In this document: positions 1-8,749 of the stretch, piece after piece | Position numbering within the stretch: the first letter of the stretch is position 1 | Layout: the number at the start of each line of letters is the position of its first letter | Source of the DNA: Caulobacter sp. NIBR1757 | GTDB lineage: Bacteria; Pseudomonadota; Alphaproteobacteria; Caulobacterales; Caulobacteraceae | Direction of reading: 5' to 3' | Assembly (NCBI RefSeq): GCF_027912495.1 | Contig: NZ_CP115463.1 | Coordinates: forward strand, 3,546,501 to 3,610,500 | Length of the DNA stretch: 64,000 nucleotides | Made by a program: the position numbers and the translations under genes | Notes under the pieces: model-generated | The model's input: only the letters and a program-made list of their open reading frames with translations | Told to the model about the DNA's origin: nothing | The model's database searches: none

Positions 1-824
1 GCGCCGATGATGAAGCTGGAGGCGATGGCTTCCGACGACAGGGCCTTGATCTTCTCGCGCATCAGCTTGCGGGCCCGGAGCACCTGGGAGAGGTTGTTGA
101 GCGCCTCGGCCAGGTTGCCGCCTGTCTTCTGCTGGATGGCCAGGACGATGGCGAAGAAGCGCAGCTCGCTGGTCGGCATGCGCTGGAACATCTTCTCCAG
201 CGCGTCGCTGATGGCGATGCCGACGCCGACGTTGTCGACGAGGGTGCGGAATTCGCCGGCCAGGGGCTCGGGACTCTCGCGGCCGATGATCTTGAGGCAG
301 TCATGGACCGGCAGGCCGGACTTGATGCCGCGGACGATGATGTCGATGGCGTCGGAGAAATGCTCGGTGAATTTCTTGATGCGGCGCTTGGACAGGAAGT
401 TGATCACCCAGCGCGGCAGGCCAAACGCCGCCGCGAAGCCGGCCGGCAGGGCGATCAGCGGATTGCGCTGGAACAGCAGGACGGCCGTGAAGGCGATGAC
501 GCCGACGACGCCGCTGACGATCCAGAAGACCTTGACGTTGCCCTTCAAGCCCGCCTGCAGCATCTTGGATTGCAGATTGAAAGTGGCCTTCTTCTGCTGC
601 TTTTCCTGATCCTTCAGGGTCTTGAGAATCTGCTTGCGGCGAGCTTCCGGCGTGTTGGCGGCGGCGCGAGCGACGGCCTTGCGGTCGGCGTTGGTGCGCG
701 GGCCGCCGGAAACCAGGGCCTGGGCCCGCTTGGTAACCTTGTTGGAACCGCCGCCGGCGAACGCGAAACCCAGGCCGGCGATGGTCACGAAGGCCAGCAA
801 GGCGATGAGGAGGGTGATCAGCAT
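1..824 (-). CDS. tadB: TadB-type inner-membrane pilus assembly protein (partial)
   Basis: The frame opens at an ATG at 824 (MLITLLIALLAFVTIAG) five bases after the cpaF stop and runs off the left edge, so the C-terminal part is missing. An N-terminal membrane helix, a Lys/Gln-rich linker, two more hydrophobic segments, and then a T2SSF-type helical domain (residues about 135-274, with RIKKFTEHFSDAIDIIVRG and GLPVHDCLKIIGRES) match TadB/CpaG. It is known to form the inner-membrane platform that works with the CpaF ATPase to assemble the Flp pilus. Its place directly after cpaF supports this. Only about 274 residues are visible. Confidence 0.9.
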   Translation of the reverse strand, partial: MLITLLIALLAFVTIAGLGFAFAGGGSNKVTKRAQALVSGGPRTNADRKAVARAAANTPEARRKQILKTLKDQEKQQKKATFNLQSKMLQAGLKGNVKVFWIVSGVVGVIAFTAVLLFQRNPLIALPAGFAAAFGLPRWVINFLSKRRIKKFTEHFSDAIDIIVRGIKSGLPVHDCLKIIGRESPEPLAGEFRTLVDNVGVGIAISDALEKMFQRMPTSELRFFAIVLAIQQKTGGNLAEALNNLSQVLRARKLMREKIKALSSEAIASSFIIG

Positions 825-829
825 CGTCG

Positions 830-2356
830 TTATTCCGATGCGTCCAGGGCCTCGGCCAGTTCACGCTCCAGGCCGTAGTAGCGGGCGCGATCCCAGAAGC
901 GCGGCCGGGCGATGCCGGTCGAGCGGTGCTTGCCGATGATCTTGCCGGCCTCGTCCTCGCCGGTCATCTCGTAGACCAGCAGGTCCTGGGTGACGATGAC
1001 GTCGCCTTCCAGGCCGACGACCTCGGTGACATGGGTGATGCGGCGTGAACCGTCGCGCAGGCGGGCGGCCTGGATGATGACGTCGACCGACCCGACGATC
1101 ATCTCGCGGATGGTCTTCGACGGCAGGCCGTAACCGCCCATGGTGATCATCGATTCCAGACGACTGATGGCTTCGCGCGGGCTGTTGCTGTGCAGGGTGC
1201 CCATCGAGCCGTCGTGGCCGGTGTTCATCGCCTGCAGCAGGTCGAAGGCTTCCGGGCCGCGGACTTCGCCGACGATGATCCGCTCGGGACGCATCCGCAG
1301 GCAGTTCTTGACCAGGTCCCGCATGGTGATCTGGCCGCTGCCCTCGAGGTTGGGCGGCCGGGTTTCCAGACGCACCACGTGCGGCTGCTGCAGCTGTAGT
1401 TCGGCCGCGTCCTCGCAGGTGATGACCCGCTCGGTCGGGTCGATGAAGGCGGTCATGGTGTTGAGCAGGGTGGTCTTGCCCGAACCCGTACCGCCGGAGA
1501 TGAGGACGTTGCAGCGGCAGGCGCCGATGACGCCGAGCACGCGGGCCCCTTCAGGACTGACGGACTTCCAGTCCACCAGGTCCTTCATGGTCAGCTTGTC
1601 TTTCTTGAACTTCCGGATGGTCAGCGTCGGGCCGTCCAGCGCCAGAGGCGGGGCGATGACGTTGACCCGGGAGCCGTCGGGCAGGCGGGCGTCACAGATG
1701 GGCGAGCTTTCGTCGACCCGGCGGCCGACCTGGCTGACGATCCGCTGGCAGATGTTCATCAGCTGGGCGTTGTCGCGGAAGCGGACGTTGGTCAGCTGCA
1801 CCTTGCCGCCGACTTCGATGAACACCCGGCCAGCGCCGTTGACCATGATGTCGGCGATGTCGTCGCGGGCCAGCAGCGGCTCGAGCGGACCGTAGCCGAG
1901 GACATCGTTGATGATGTCCTGGACCAGCATCTCGGTCTCGGCGATCGACATCGAGACGTTCTTGATCGCCACCAGTTCGGCGACGATGTCCTTGATCTCG
2001 GCCGCCGCCGCGGTGGTGTCGAGCTGGGCCAGCTGGCTCAGGTCGATGGTGTTCAGCAGGGCGTTGAAGATCGTCGTCTTGGTGGCGTGATAGTAGTCGC
2101 TCTGCTCACGGACGATCTCGGTCGCCGGAGCCTGCGCCTCCTTCAGCTTGTTCATCACGTCGTTGCTGCGCAGGGCGGCGGCGGACTGCGGCTTTACGCC
2201 AGGAACGGGAGGACTGACGGGCGGGCCGCCCGGGCGGGTGCTCTGGTTGGGGGCGGCGCCTTGCGGTCGCGTGGCGGCGGGCGCGCCGGTGGCGGCGGGC
2301 GGCGGGGCCGGTCTGGCGGGCGCCGGGGCGCCGTCGGATGCACGCTTGCCGAACAC
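830..2356 (-). CDS. cpaF: CpaF/TadA pilus assembly ATPase
   Basis: Secretion-type ATPase of 508 residues that powers Flp pilus extension and retraction. After a Pro/Ala-rich N-terminal tail (about 65 residues) come an N-terminal helical domain and a RecA-like core with Walker A ISGGTGSGKTTLLNT, an Asp box region around VITCEDAAELQLQ, Walker B RPERIIVGEVRGPEAF and the His box TGHDGSMGTLHSNSP. All residues needed for ATP hydrolysis look intact. The start is a GTG at 2354-2356 that follows the cpaE TAG without a gap, so translation is probably coupled. The next gene, tadB, starts five bases after its stop. Confidence 0.97.
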   Translation of the reverse strand: MFGKRASDGAPAPARPAPPPAATGAPAATRPQGAAPNQSTRPGGPPVSPPVPGVKPQSAAALRSNDVMNKLKEAQAPATEIVREQSDYYHATKTTIFNALLNTIDLSQLAQLDTTAAAAEIKDIVAELVAIKNVSMSIAETEMLVQDIINDVLGYGPLEPLLARDDIADIMVNGAGRVFIEVGGKVQLTNVRFRDNAQLMNICQRIVSQVGRRVDESSPICDARLPDGSRVNVIAPPLALDGPTLTIRKFKKDKLTMKDLVDWKSVSPEGARVLGVIGACRCNVLISGGTGSGKTTLLNTMTAFIDPTERVITCEDAAELQLQQPHVVRLETRPPNLEGSGQITMRDLVKNCLRMRPERIIVGEVRGPEAFDLLQAMNTGHDGSMGTLHSNSPREAISRLESMITMGGYGLPSKTIREMIVGSVDVIIQAARLRDGSRRITHVTEVVGLEGDVIVTQDLLVYEMTGEDEAGKIIGKHRSTGIARPRFWDRARYYGLERELAEALDASE

Positions 2357-3883
2357 CTATTTCTTCCTGAACAGGCCCGAGAGCGACGAGGTCTTCTTGG
2401 GGGCCGGCGGTTCTCGCCGACTGATCAGCTGGGCCAGGGACTCGATATCGGCGGCGGCCTTCGACCTGGGCGCGCTCTCGATAATCATCTGGCCGTTGTT
2501 GGCGGCCTGGCCGAAGGTCTTGGCGTCGAAGCCGATGATCATCGACGGGGCCACGCCGAGGGCGTCGCCGAAGTCCTTGGCCGGGATCTCCGGGCGGCCG
2601 GGCAGGCCGACCTGGTTGAGAACCAGCCGGGGCGGGTTGTCGTTGGGGCGGGCCTGGCGGACCAGGTCGACCATGTTCTTGGCGTTGCGCAGCGAGGCGA
2701 GGTCCGGCGTCGCGACGATGACCAGATCGTCGGAGGCGATCAGCATCTTGCGCGTCCAGCTGTTCCAGCCGTGCGGCAGGTCGAGGACGACGAAGGGGGC
2801 GGCGGCGCGGATCTTCTGCGTCACCTCCTCATAGGCGTCGCTGGAGATGTCGTAGTCGCTGTCCAGCGTGGCCGGCGCGGCGAACAGGCTGAGCCGGTCG
2901 GTGCAGCGGGCCATCATCCGGTCCATGAGGACGGGATCGAGACGGTCAGGCTGGCCCAACGCGTCCATCACCCCCTGCAGCGGGTCGTGGTTGAAGTTGA
3001 GACCGGCGGTGCCGAAGGCCAGATCGTAGTCGACCAGCACGGTGCCGGCCTGCATCCGCTCGGAGATGGTCCAGGCGATGTTGTGGGCGATCGTCGAGGC
3101 GCCGGACCCGCCGCGCGCGCCGACGAAGGCGATCTGACGGCCGAGGAAGGGCTGGGACGGATCGGCATAGAGGCCGCCGATGGCGCGGATGATCTGCAGC
3201 GGCTGCAGCGGCGGCACCAGGTACTCACTGACCCCGCGCCGCATCAGCTCGCGATAGAGGGCGATGTCATTGGCCGAGCCGATGACCATGACCTTGGTGC
3301 CGGGATCGCAGACCTCGGCCAGGCGGTCGAGCAGGGCGATCATCTGCGGGGCCGGGTCGAGGCTCTCGACGATGACCAGGCTGGGGGTCGGCTGGTTCTG
3401 GTAGTGCTCGACGGCGGCGGCCAGGCCGCCGGCCCGCACGACGGTCGAGGCCCGCGACAGGCGACGATCGGCGCTGGCCCGCTCGACCAGTTCGGCCGTG
3501 TCTGTGCGGGCGCAGAAGACATTGATGGTGATGCGCGGCACCGGCGCCTCGCCGAGCGAGGCCTCGGCGCCGGCGATCATGTCATGGACGGGGTTGTAGG
3601 CGGGGGACGCTGCCATTCTTGGATACTCGGGCTCGTCGTTCGGACGGGCGGGGGGGAAATCGGCGAACGGGTCGCGCTCGCCGCCATGCGAACCGGCGGC
3701 CGCGAACGGATCGGGCGCGAAGGGATCGGCCGCGAACGGATCGGCGGCCTGCGGCGCGATGGAGCCGACCGGCGAGCCGAGGTCGGCCCAGGGGTCGGCG
3801 GCCGGCGCCATCGACGGCGTGGCGAAGTCGTCGTCGGCGTCGAAGCCCAGGTCGAAAGGATCGTCAGCGGGACGGGCGTTCAT
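2357..3883 (-). CDS. cpaE: CpaE/TadZ pilus localisation protein
   Basis: ParA/MinD-superfamily protein of 508 residues that places the tad machinery at the cell pole in Caulobacter. The first 140 residues are low-complexity and acidic (repeated DPFA units), then comes a receiver-like domain (about 145-265) and an atypical ATPase domain starting with the deviant Walker A ARGGSGASTIAHNIAW, which lacks the usual lysine before Thr, as is common in CpaE. It lies between cpaD and cpaF with spacings of 3 and 0 bases. Start ATG at 3883. Confidence 0.95.
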   Translation of the reverse strand: MNARPADDPFDLGFDADDDFATPSMAPAADPWADLGSPVGSIAPQAADPFAADPFAPDPFAAAGSHGGERDPFADFPPARPNDEPEYPRMAASPAYNPVHDMIAGAEASLGEAPVPRITINVFCARTDTAELVERASADRRLSRASTVVRAGGLAAAVEHYQNQPTPSLVIVESLDPAPQMIALLDRLAEVCDPGTKVMVIGSANDIALYRELMRRGVSEYLVPPLQPLQIIRAIGGLYADPSQPFLGRQIAFVGARGGSGASTIAHNIAWTISERMQAGTVLVDYDLAFGTAGLNFNHDPLQGVMDALGQPDRLDPVLMDRMMARCTDRLSLFAAPATLDSDYDISSDAYEEVTQKIRAAAPFVVLDLPHGWNSWTRKMLIASDDLVIVATPDLASLRNAKNMVDLVRQARPNDNPPRLVLNQVGLPGRPEIPAKDFGDALGVAPSMIIGFDAKTFGQAANNGQMIIESAPRSKAAADIESLAQLISRREPPAPKKTSSLSGLFRKK

Positions 3884-3886
3884 GAC

Positions 3887-4573
3887 TCAGTTCACCACCT
3901 GGGACACCTGGCCGCTGGCCTTTTCGTCCCGCTGGGAACCGGTCGCCTCGCCTTTGCGGTACTTGCCGTACATGACGTCGCGGTTGCCGCCCTCGGCCGG
4001 CTGGGTGTCGCGCGGGCTGAGCAGATCCTGCGGGTTGGCGACCTGGGCCGCCATGTTGGCGGTCACCGCGCAGCCGAAGTTGTCATAAGACCGGTTGTCG
4101 TTGCTGTGGCTCAGGTTGCGCCAGGAGCCGCATTGCGGAACCTCGGCGACGTAGCGGTTGAAGCTGATCACCACCGGCGGCTTCGGGTCGTCGCCCCCGT
4201 CGAAGGCGGTCATCCGGATAGAGCCGGCCGGCACGCCAAGGCTGACCAGCCGGTCGCGGGCGTCCCAGGCGACGCGGTTGGAGCCGCGGGCCGCGGGGCC
4301 GGTGTCGCTGGCCCGGATGATGACCTCGCGGGCTTCGGCCTGCATCCAGGCGGTGACGAAGCCTTCCAGCGCATCGGCTTGATTGACCGAGAGGCCCGTT
4401 TCATGCGGCGCCAGGCGGATGTCCTGGGGCTCGGGCGTGACCTTGATTTCCCGCGCCCAGGCGTCGAGCGCCGTACCGCTGGTCAGGGTCGCCTGCGGGC
4501 CGGACGCGGTGGCGCAGCCGGCCAGAAGCGCGGCTGCCGAAAGAGCGGAGAGGAGAAGGATGCGCGGGTGCAT
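3887..4573 (-). CDS. cpaD: CpaD pilus assembly lipoprotein
   Basis: Outer-membrane-associated lipoprotein of 228 residues. A signal peptide ends in lipobox LLAG-C at Cys19 (MHPRILLLSALSAAALLAGC). The body carries the CpaD family pattern: DIRLAPHETGLSVNQADALEGF, an RDRLVSLGVP region related to OmpA-like folds, and a Cys pair (CGSWRNLSHS and FGCAVTANMAAQV). CpaD is known to help the CpaC secretin fold or reach the outer membrane. It lies four bases after cpaC and three before cpaE, so it is in the same operon. Confidence 0.95.
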   Translation of the reverse strand: MHPRILLLSALSAAALLAGCATASGPQATLTSGTALDAWAREIKVTPEPQDIRLAPHETGLSVNQADALEGFVTAWMQAEAREVIIRASDTGPAARGSNRVAWDARDRLVSLGVPAGSIRMTAFDGGDDPKPPVVISFNRYVAEVPQCGSWRNLSHSNDNRSYDNFGCAVTANMAAQVANPQDLLSPRDTQPAEGGNRDVMYGKYRKGEATGSQRDEKASGQVSQVVN

Positions 4574-4577
4574 GGCG

Positions 4578-6071
4578 TTACTCGATCACATATCCGATGG
4601 GGCCCTGGTAACGGCGGCCGGCGTTGGCGTTCGGCGGCGCGCCGACGGCCTTGTTCAGCCTGCCGAGCAGGATGGTCTCGGGGTCGGACGCCAGTTGCAG
4701 ACCGTCGGCCGGCGTCTGGAAGGCCTTCGAACCGCGCGAGTCGACGATGTAGGGGGTCACCATGATGACCAGTTCCGTCTGGCCCGAGGTGAAGTCCCGG
4801 CTGCGGAACAGGGCGCCGAGGACGGGGCTGTTCATGAACCCGGGCAGGCTGTCGAGATTCTGCGCGGTGCGTTCCTGCAGCAGGCCGGCGATCATCATCG
4901 TGCCGCCGGACGGCAACTCGACGACATTCTCGGCCCGGCGGACCTTCAGGCCCGGGATCACCAGGGAGGCGTCGCTACCGGTGCTCATGCTGAAGGCGCC
5001 CTCGTTGGAGAGTTCGGACACCTCGACCGAGACCTTCATGTTGATGCGGCCGCCCGACATCACCACTGGGGTAAAGCCCAGGCCGACGCCGTACTTCTTG
5101 AATTCGATGGTCACCCGGCCGTCGGAGTCCTGGCCGACCGGCACGGGGAATTCGCCGCCAGCCAGGAAGTTGGCCGGCTCGCCGTTGACCGATGTGAGAA
5201 CCGGCTGGGCCAGGGTGCGCACCAGGCCGACCCGCTCGAAGGCCTTGATGGTGGCGTTGGCCGAATTGACGTCGCTGGAGCCGGGGGTCGTGCCGCCCAG
5301 GGTGGTGTCCTTGACGTAGCCGCCGGCCATGCCGCCCAACAGGGCGCCGTTGATGCCGAAGGTCGCGGTGCTGGCGATGCTCAGCTGGTCTTCGCCCAGC
5401 TGTCCGATCACCGCGCCGAGGTCGAAGCCCAGCTGTTTGACGACGTTGCGGTTCACCTCGACGACGCGGACCATCAGCTGGACCTGATCGCTGCCGGCGA
5501 CCTGGACCATGTTCACCACCTGCTCGGGCTTGGCCACGAAGCGCTTGGCGATCTCGCCGGCCTTGTTGGCGTCCGACGGCGTCAGGACCAAGCCGGATAG
5601 GATGATGGAATCGCCGATCGGCTCGATGATCACCTTGCTGCCGGGCAGCACGCGGTTGATGGTGTCGGCGAGGGCGCTGATGTCCTGATCGACCCTGACA
5701 TTCAGCGACAGAATGCGGCGCCCCTGGGCGTCGAAGAAGACGGCGTCGGTCTGGCCCGAGGCGACCCCCAGGATGTAGATGCGGCGCGGGGTGCGCAGCA
5801 TGGCGTCGGCCACGGCCGGGTTGGTGACCAGCACGTCGCGGGCATCGACCGGCAGCTCGACGATGGCCGACTTGCCGCGCGGCAGGCTGAGGGTCTGGGC
5901 TCCGCCGGCCGCCAGGTCGATACGCAGCGATCCGGGCGCGTCATAGGTCGGCGCGGGCGCCGGACCGCCGGCCAGATAGCCCGATGAGGGGCCTTGCGCG
6001 GACGCCATCGGGCCGCCGAGCGCAAGGCACCAGGCGGCGAGGAGGGCTGGAATCATCCTCAGCCGGCTCAT
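4578..6071 (-). CDS. cpaC: CpaC/RcpA outer-membrane secretin
   Basis: Secretin of 497 residues that forms the outer-membrane pore for the Flp pilus. It has a cleavable signal peptide (about residues 1-25, ending ASA), a secretin/T3SS N-terminal domain (DVLVTNPAVADAMLRTPRRIYI), a BON-like domain around 150-190, and a C-terminal secretin domain with the signature VVELPSGGTMMIAGLLQ and the terminal VIMVTPYIV strand. The ATG overlaps the cpaB stop by four bases (ATGA), which indicates coupled translation. Confidence 0.97.
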   Translation of the reverse strand: MSRLRMIPALLAAWCLALGGPMASAQGPSSGYLAGGPAPAPTYDAPGSLRIDLAAGGAQTLSLPRGKSAIVELPVDARDVLVTNPAVADAMLRTPRRIYILGVASGQTDAVFFDAQGRRILSLNVRVDQDISALADTINRVLPGSKVIIEPIGDSIILSGLVLTPSDANKAGEIAKRFVAKPEQVVNMVQVAGSDQVQLMVRVVEVNRNVVKQLGFDLGAVIGQLGEDQLSIASTATFGINGALLGGMAGGYVKDTTLGGTTPGSSDVNSANATIKAFERVGLVRTLAQPVLTSVNGEPANFLAGGEFPVPVGQDSDGRVTIEFKKYGVGLGFTPVVMSGGRINMKVSVEVSELSNEGAFSMSTGSDASLVIPGLKVRRAENVVELPSGGTMMIAGLLQERTAQNLDSLPGFMNSPVLGALFRSRDFTSGQTELVIMVTPYIVDSRGSKAFQTPADGLQLASDPETILLGRLNKAVGAPPNANAGRRYQGPIGYVIE

Positions 6072-6961
6072 GGAGACACCTTCACTTCCGTAACCACCCC
6101 GGCGCGGTGCACGCGCACGGTGTGGGATTGTTCACTGCCGCTGGCGCCGCCGCCGCGGCTCGGCCCGCCGGCGGTGTCGGTAACCCCGCGCAGGACCAGG
6201 ATGAGGGCGCCGCTCTGCCTGGCCTGGGCCACCGCGCCGGCCATGGCCTCGACGTCCGCGGCCGGGATTTCGAGGCTGGCGACCGCCCCGACCATGGTCT
6301 GGGCGTCCTTGTCCGGCTGGGGCTTCTGGTCGATGGCCAGGACCCGGACGTTGCGCATCACCGTGCGGGTGACATAGCCCTTCTGGTCCTCGCTCTGTGC
6401 GTCGCGGCTGTAGATGACGTCGACCCGGTCGCCGGGAAGGATGAAGCCGGCGACGGCGCTGTCGACGGTGACCGGGGCGGCGATGGCCCGCATGCCGGGA
6501 GTCAGCACCACGGCCATGAAGCTGCCCTCGCCGCCGCGCACCACCTTGCGGGCGACGATCGGCTCGCCGACGACGAACGGCTCCTTGACGATGACGCCGA
6601 CCATGCCGCCCATGTCGCCGTTGTTGAACAGGTTGCCGGCCGTGCGGGCCGCGCCCTCGGCGGCGCCGACGGCGCCGGCCTTCTCGACCTTCGGACCCGA
6701 GCCGTCAGTGATGAAGCTGGGGTTCATGCCGTCCGCCGGCCATTGCTGCCAGCCCAGGTCGCCCGCCGCCAGGCGCGTGCCGATGGGCAGGTCACGCTTG
6801 GCGACCAGCACCTGCACCGTCGGCCTGACCTCGGGACCGGCGGCGATCACGGCGGGCGGCGGGGCGGCCTTCTTGGGCGCGAAGGCGCCGCGCACCACGA
6901 AGGCCAGCACAATGGCGGCCAGGGCGGCGATCACGAGGATGAACAGGCGGACGGGGCTCAT
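6068..6961 (-). CDS. cpaB: CpaB/RcpC pilus assembly protein
   Basis: Protein of 297 residues with an N-terminal membrane anchor (MSPVRLFILVIAALAAIVLAF), a SAF domain (VQVLVAKRDLPIGTRLAAGDL) and an RcpC/CpaB domain (GDRVDVIYSRD, TVMRNVRVLAI, ARQSGALILVLR). CpaB is thought to act in the periplasm beneath the secretin. I chose the ATG at 6961 because the membrane anchor starts there; an upstream in-frame ATG at 7039 would add 26 residues of poor signal-peptide quality. A CtrA-like box lies about 135 bases upstream. Confidence 0.93.
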   Translation of the reverse strand: MSPVRLFILVIAALAAIVLAFVVRGAFAPKKAAPPPAVIAAGPEVRPTVQVLVAKRDLPIGTRLAAGDLGWQQWPADGMNPSFITDGSGPKVEKAGAVGAAEGAARTAGNLFNNGDMGGMVGVIVKEPFVVGEPIVARKVVRGGEGSFMAVVLTPGMRAIAAPVTVDSAVAGFILPGDRVDVIYSRDAQSEDQKGYVTRTVMRNVRVLAIDQKPQPDKDAQTMVGAVASLEIPAADVEAMAGAVAQARQSGALILVLRGVTDTAGGPSRGGGASGSEQSHTVRVHRAGVVTEVKVSP

Positions 6962-7093
6962 GCGGCTCGAACTGCTGTCCCGGTGGAAGACAGAACCGGG
7001 GAAAACTGGTGTGCGCGTCGGACCTTGGGCCCGGCGCACGGGCGATTCGCGTCGCGCCCTTCTGGCGGCGGATGCACCATCGACCGGCCATGG

Positions 7094-7108
7094 TTAACGC
7101 GGACCTAA
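7094..7108 (-). promoter_or_regulatory. CtrA-like binding box upstream of cpaB
   Basis: Read on the minus strand, the site is TTAG-N7-TTAA followed by CC. This differs by one base from the Caulobacter CtrA consensus TTAA-N7-TTAAC. It sits between cpaA and cpaB, about 135 bases before the cpaB start. CtrA is known to drive pilus genes in Caulobacter. Binding here is inferred, not shown. Confidence 0.5.
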
Positions 7109-7115
7109 ACCCTTT

Positions 7116-7637
7116 TCAGGAAAGGGCCGCGAACGCCAAAGCCAGGGGGCTTTCCGGAAACGCCGCCAGGGCGCCGATGGCGATGGCCACGCCGTAGGGC
7201 GCATCGCCCCCGGGCTTGGCCAGACGGCCGACCCAGTCGGGACCGCGCACCGCCATGGGGCGCAGCCACACCGACCGCAGGCCCAGCAGCGAGACGGCCA
7301 GCGCCCCGCCGGCCAGGCCGGTGACCAGAATGAAGGTGAGGGAGGCGGGCCAGCCCAGCCACAGGGCGGCGGCCGCGAACAGCTTGGCGTCCCCGCCGCC
7401 GATCCAGCCGAGGGCGAACATGCCCATCGACAGGAACAGCGCGCCGATGCCGATGCCGAGACCGACCAGAACCTGCTGCCAAGGCATGCCCAGCATGGCG
7501 GCGGCCAGACCGAAGCCGCCGATCAGGACCAGGGAGATCCAGTTTGGGATGGTGAAGCTGGTGATGTCCTTCAGGCCGCCCACGATGACCATGGCCGGGA
7601 AGACGCTCAGCAGCAGCAGTTGCAGGGTCTGGAACAT
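7116..7637 (-). CDS. cpaA: CpaA prepilin peptidase
   Basis: A24-type aspartic prepilin peptidase of 173 residues, lacking the N-terminal methylase domain of PilD, as usual for CpaA. The two catalytic aspartates sit in GGLKDITSFTIPNWISL and GWIGGGDAKLFAA. About six membrane helices are visible. It should cleave the Flp prepilins in this window after the Gly of SG-ATAIEY. The ATG at 7637 begins at the first membrane helix (MFQTLQLLLLSVFP). It lies between the pilins and cpaB, all on the same strand. Confidence 0.93.
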   Translation of the reverse strand: MFQTLQLLLLSVFPAMVIVGGLKDITSFTIPNWISLVLIGGFGLAAAMLGMPWQQVLVGLGIGIGALFLSMGMFALGWIGGGDAKLFAAAALWLGWPASLTFILVTGLAGGALAVSLLGLRSVWLRPMAVRGPDWVGRLAKPGGDAPYGVAIAIGALAAFPESPLALAFAALS

Positions 7638-7717
7638 TGATCGCGACAATGCCGTGGGAGGGTGAATGGAAGGTTGAGGCGAGGCGCTTTGAGACGCCTG
7701 AACCCGCAAAAGCGGAA

Positions 7718-7750
7718 GGGCCCGCGGATGTCTCCGCGGGCCCCCCGTTT
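7718..7750 (-). terminator. Hairpin downstream of the first Flp pilin
   Basis: A perfect 10-bp stem GGGCCCGCGG / CCGCGGGCCC (7718-7727 and 7734-7743) with a six-base loop. On the minus strand it is followed by TTCCGCTTTT, on the plus strand by CCCGTTTT. It lies about 30 bases after the pilin stop and probably terminates or attenuates the pilin transcript before cpaA, so that pilin mRNA exceeds machinery mRNA. Confidence 0.6.
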
Positions 7751-7781
7751 TCAAGCGAAGCTTTGTGGGCTTGCTTTTCGC

Positions 7782-7946
7782 TTACGGCAGCTTGGTGTTG
7801 ATGCTGCCGAAGGCGGTGTTGAGCTTGGTGCCCAGGGTCGTCACGGCCGTGATGATCACGACGGCGATCAGGGCGACGATCAGGCCATACTCGATGGCGG
7901 TGGCGCCGGATTGGTCTTGGGCGAAGCGCGAAACGAACTTGGTCAT
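7782..7946 (-). CDS. pilA: Flp/PilA major pilin, copy 1
   Basis: Flp-type prepilin of 54 residues (MTKFVSRFAQDQSGATAIEY...). The short leader ends at Gly14 and cleavage before ATAIEYGL leaves Glu at position +5, the Flp family signature, followed by one hydrophobic helix (GLIVALIAVVIITAV). A clear AGGAGA ribosome site lies seven bases before the ATG. It differs from the second copy at 8496-8660 by only four residues (QDQ versus KNE in the leader, S versus D near the C-terminus). Cleaved by CpaA and assembled by the Cpa/Tad proteins. Confidence 0.96.
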   Translation of the reverse strand: MTKFVSRFAQDQSGATAIEYGLIVALIAVVIITAVTTLGTKLNTAFGSINTKLP

Positions 7947-8034
7947 GGCTTTATCTCCTGTTGCAAGCCTGGCGGGTTTTTCAAGCCGCTGTGGCCTGCT
8001 CCCCCGAAAACAAGGCCACTTTGGGGGACGGCGC

Positions 8035-8049
8035 TTAATTGCCAGTAAA
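8035..8049 (-). promoter_or_regulatory. CtrA-like box upstream of pilin copy 1
   Basis: Minus-strand TTTA-CTGGCAA-TTAA, a one-mismatch fit to TTAA-N7-TTAA, centred about 96 bases before the pilin ATG. The same arrangement recurs at nearly the same distance from the second pilin, which argues that it is functional. Confidence 0.55.
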
Positions 8050-8426
8050 CATCGAAGTAGAGTTCTATTTTTTCTTTTGGTTTATTCGTGTTTACTATTT
8101 GCTTCGATTAACCATGGTGAAAATATGTCGACATTTCAACGTGTTGGTTGATTTCTGAATCCCGCGATAACCTTTGACAGTCCGAAGTTTTTTTAGAACA
8201 GCGCTCGACGAACCAAGGGTGGGAAAGCCGGTCTCCAGGAGTCTGTTCCAGAATGGAACGGACTCCTCCGGCGAGAGGTGATCCATTGATTGCCCGGCCG
8301 GCGGTGAGTCCGGCTGGAGCCAGGACAAGGGGACATTCAACGCGCCCCCGCTCCCCTTCGCCACGCATCTTGCCGGCCAGGCGCTCGTCCCGAAGGCGCG
8401 CGGATGAAAGCAGGGCCCTGAACGCG
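8050..8426. other. Intergenic stretch between the two pilin units
   Basis: About 375 bases without a convincing gene. It is locally AT-rich (8050-8200), holds a T7 run on the plus strand at 8190-8196 and a 12-bp hairpin at 8238-8266 (GGAGTCTGTTCC, loop AGAAT, GGAACGGACTCC, one G-T pair). An open frame of 89 codons on the minus strand at 8095-8364 exists but has no recognisable domain and weak coding character. A small RNA or a decayed gene are possible; neither is proven. Confidence 0.4.
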
Positions 8427-8456
8427 AAAAGGGCCCCGGCTTGCGCCGGGGCCCTT
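8427..8456 (-). terminator. Rho-independent terminator of pilin copy 2
   Basis: Perfect 10-bp GC-rich stem GGGCCCCGGC / GCCGGGGCCC with a TTGC loop at 8431-8454. On the minus strand the stem is followed directly by TTTT. It lies about 40 bases after the pilin stop. Confidence 0.75.
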
Positions 8457-8495
8457 CCGTTTCCTAGGCTTGCTGGGCCTTGCGGCCCCCTGGGA

Positions 8496-8660
8496 TTAGG
8501 GAAGCTTGGTGTTGATGTCGCCGAAGGCGGTGTTGAGCTTGGTGCCGAGGGTGGTCACGGCCGTGATGATCACAACGGCGATGAGGGCGACGATCAGGCC
8601 ATACTCGATGGCGGTGGCGCCGGACTCGTTCTTGGCGAAGCGCGAAACGAACTTGGTCAT
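8496..8660 (-). CDS. pilA: Flp/PilA major pilin, copy 2
   Basis: Flp prepilin of 54 residues (MTKFVSRFAKNESGATAIEY...), with the same processing site SG-ATAIEY and Glu+5, and almost identical to copy 1. The ATG is preceded by an AGGAGATATGAC ribosome site. It has its own terminator and its own CtrA-like box, so it is a separate transcription unit rather than an operon partner of copy 1. The two genes look like a recent tandem duplication of a whole unit including promoter and terminator. Confidence 0.96.
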   Translation of the reverse strand: MTKFVSRFAKNESGATAIEYGLIVALIAVVIITAVTTLGTKLNTAFGDINTKLP

Positions 8661-8749
8661 GTCATATCTCCTGTTAGCGGGTCGAGGCGGGGTTTGTCAG
8701 GCCCATCGCCCGCTGCCCCCAGATGCAAGGGCAGAATGTCGCGCCGCGC

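Noticed and set aside
2087-4765. Very long plus-strand open frame (892 codons) opposite cpaF-cpaD
   Set aside because: It lies antisense to three clear pilus genes and its product is a low-complexity Arg/Gly/His-rich sequence typical of the mirror frame of high-GC genes.
8095-8364. 89-codon minus-strand frame between the pilin units
   Set aside because: No family, no good ribosome site, mixed composition across an AT-rich to GC-rich step; kept only as a remark in the spacer entry.
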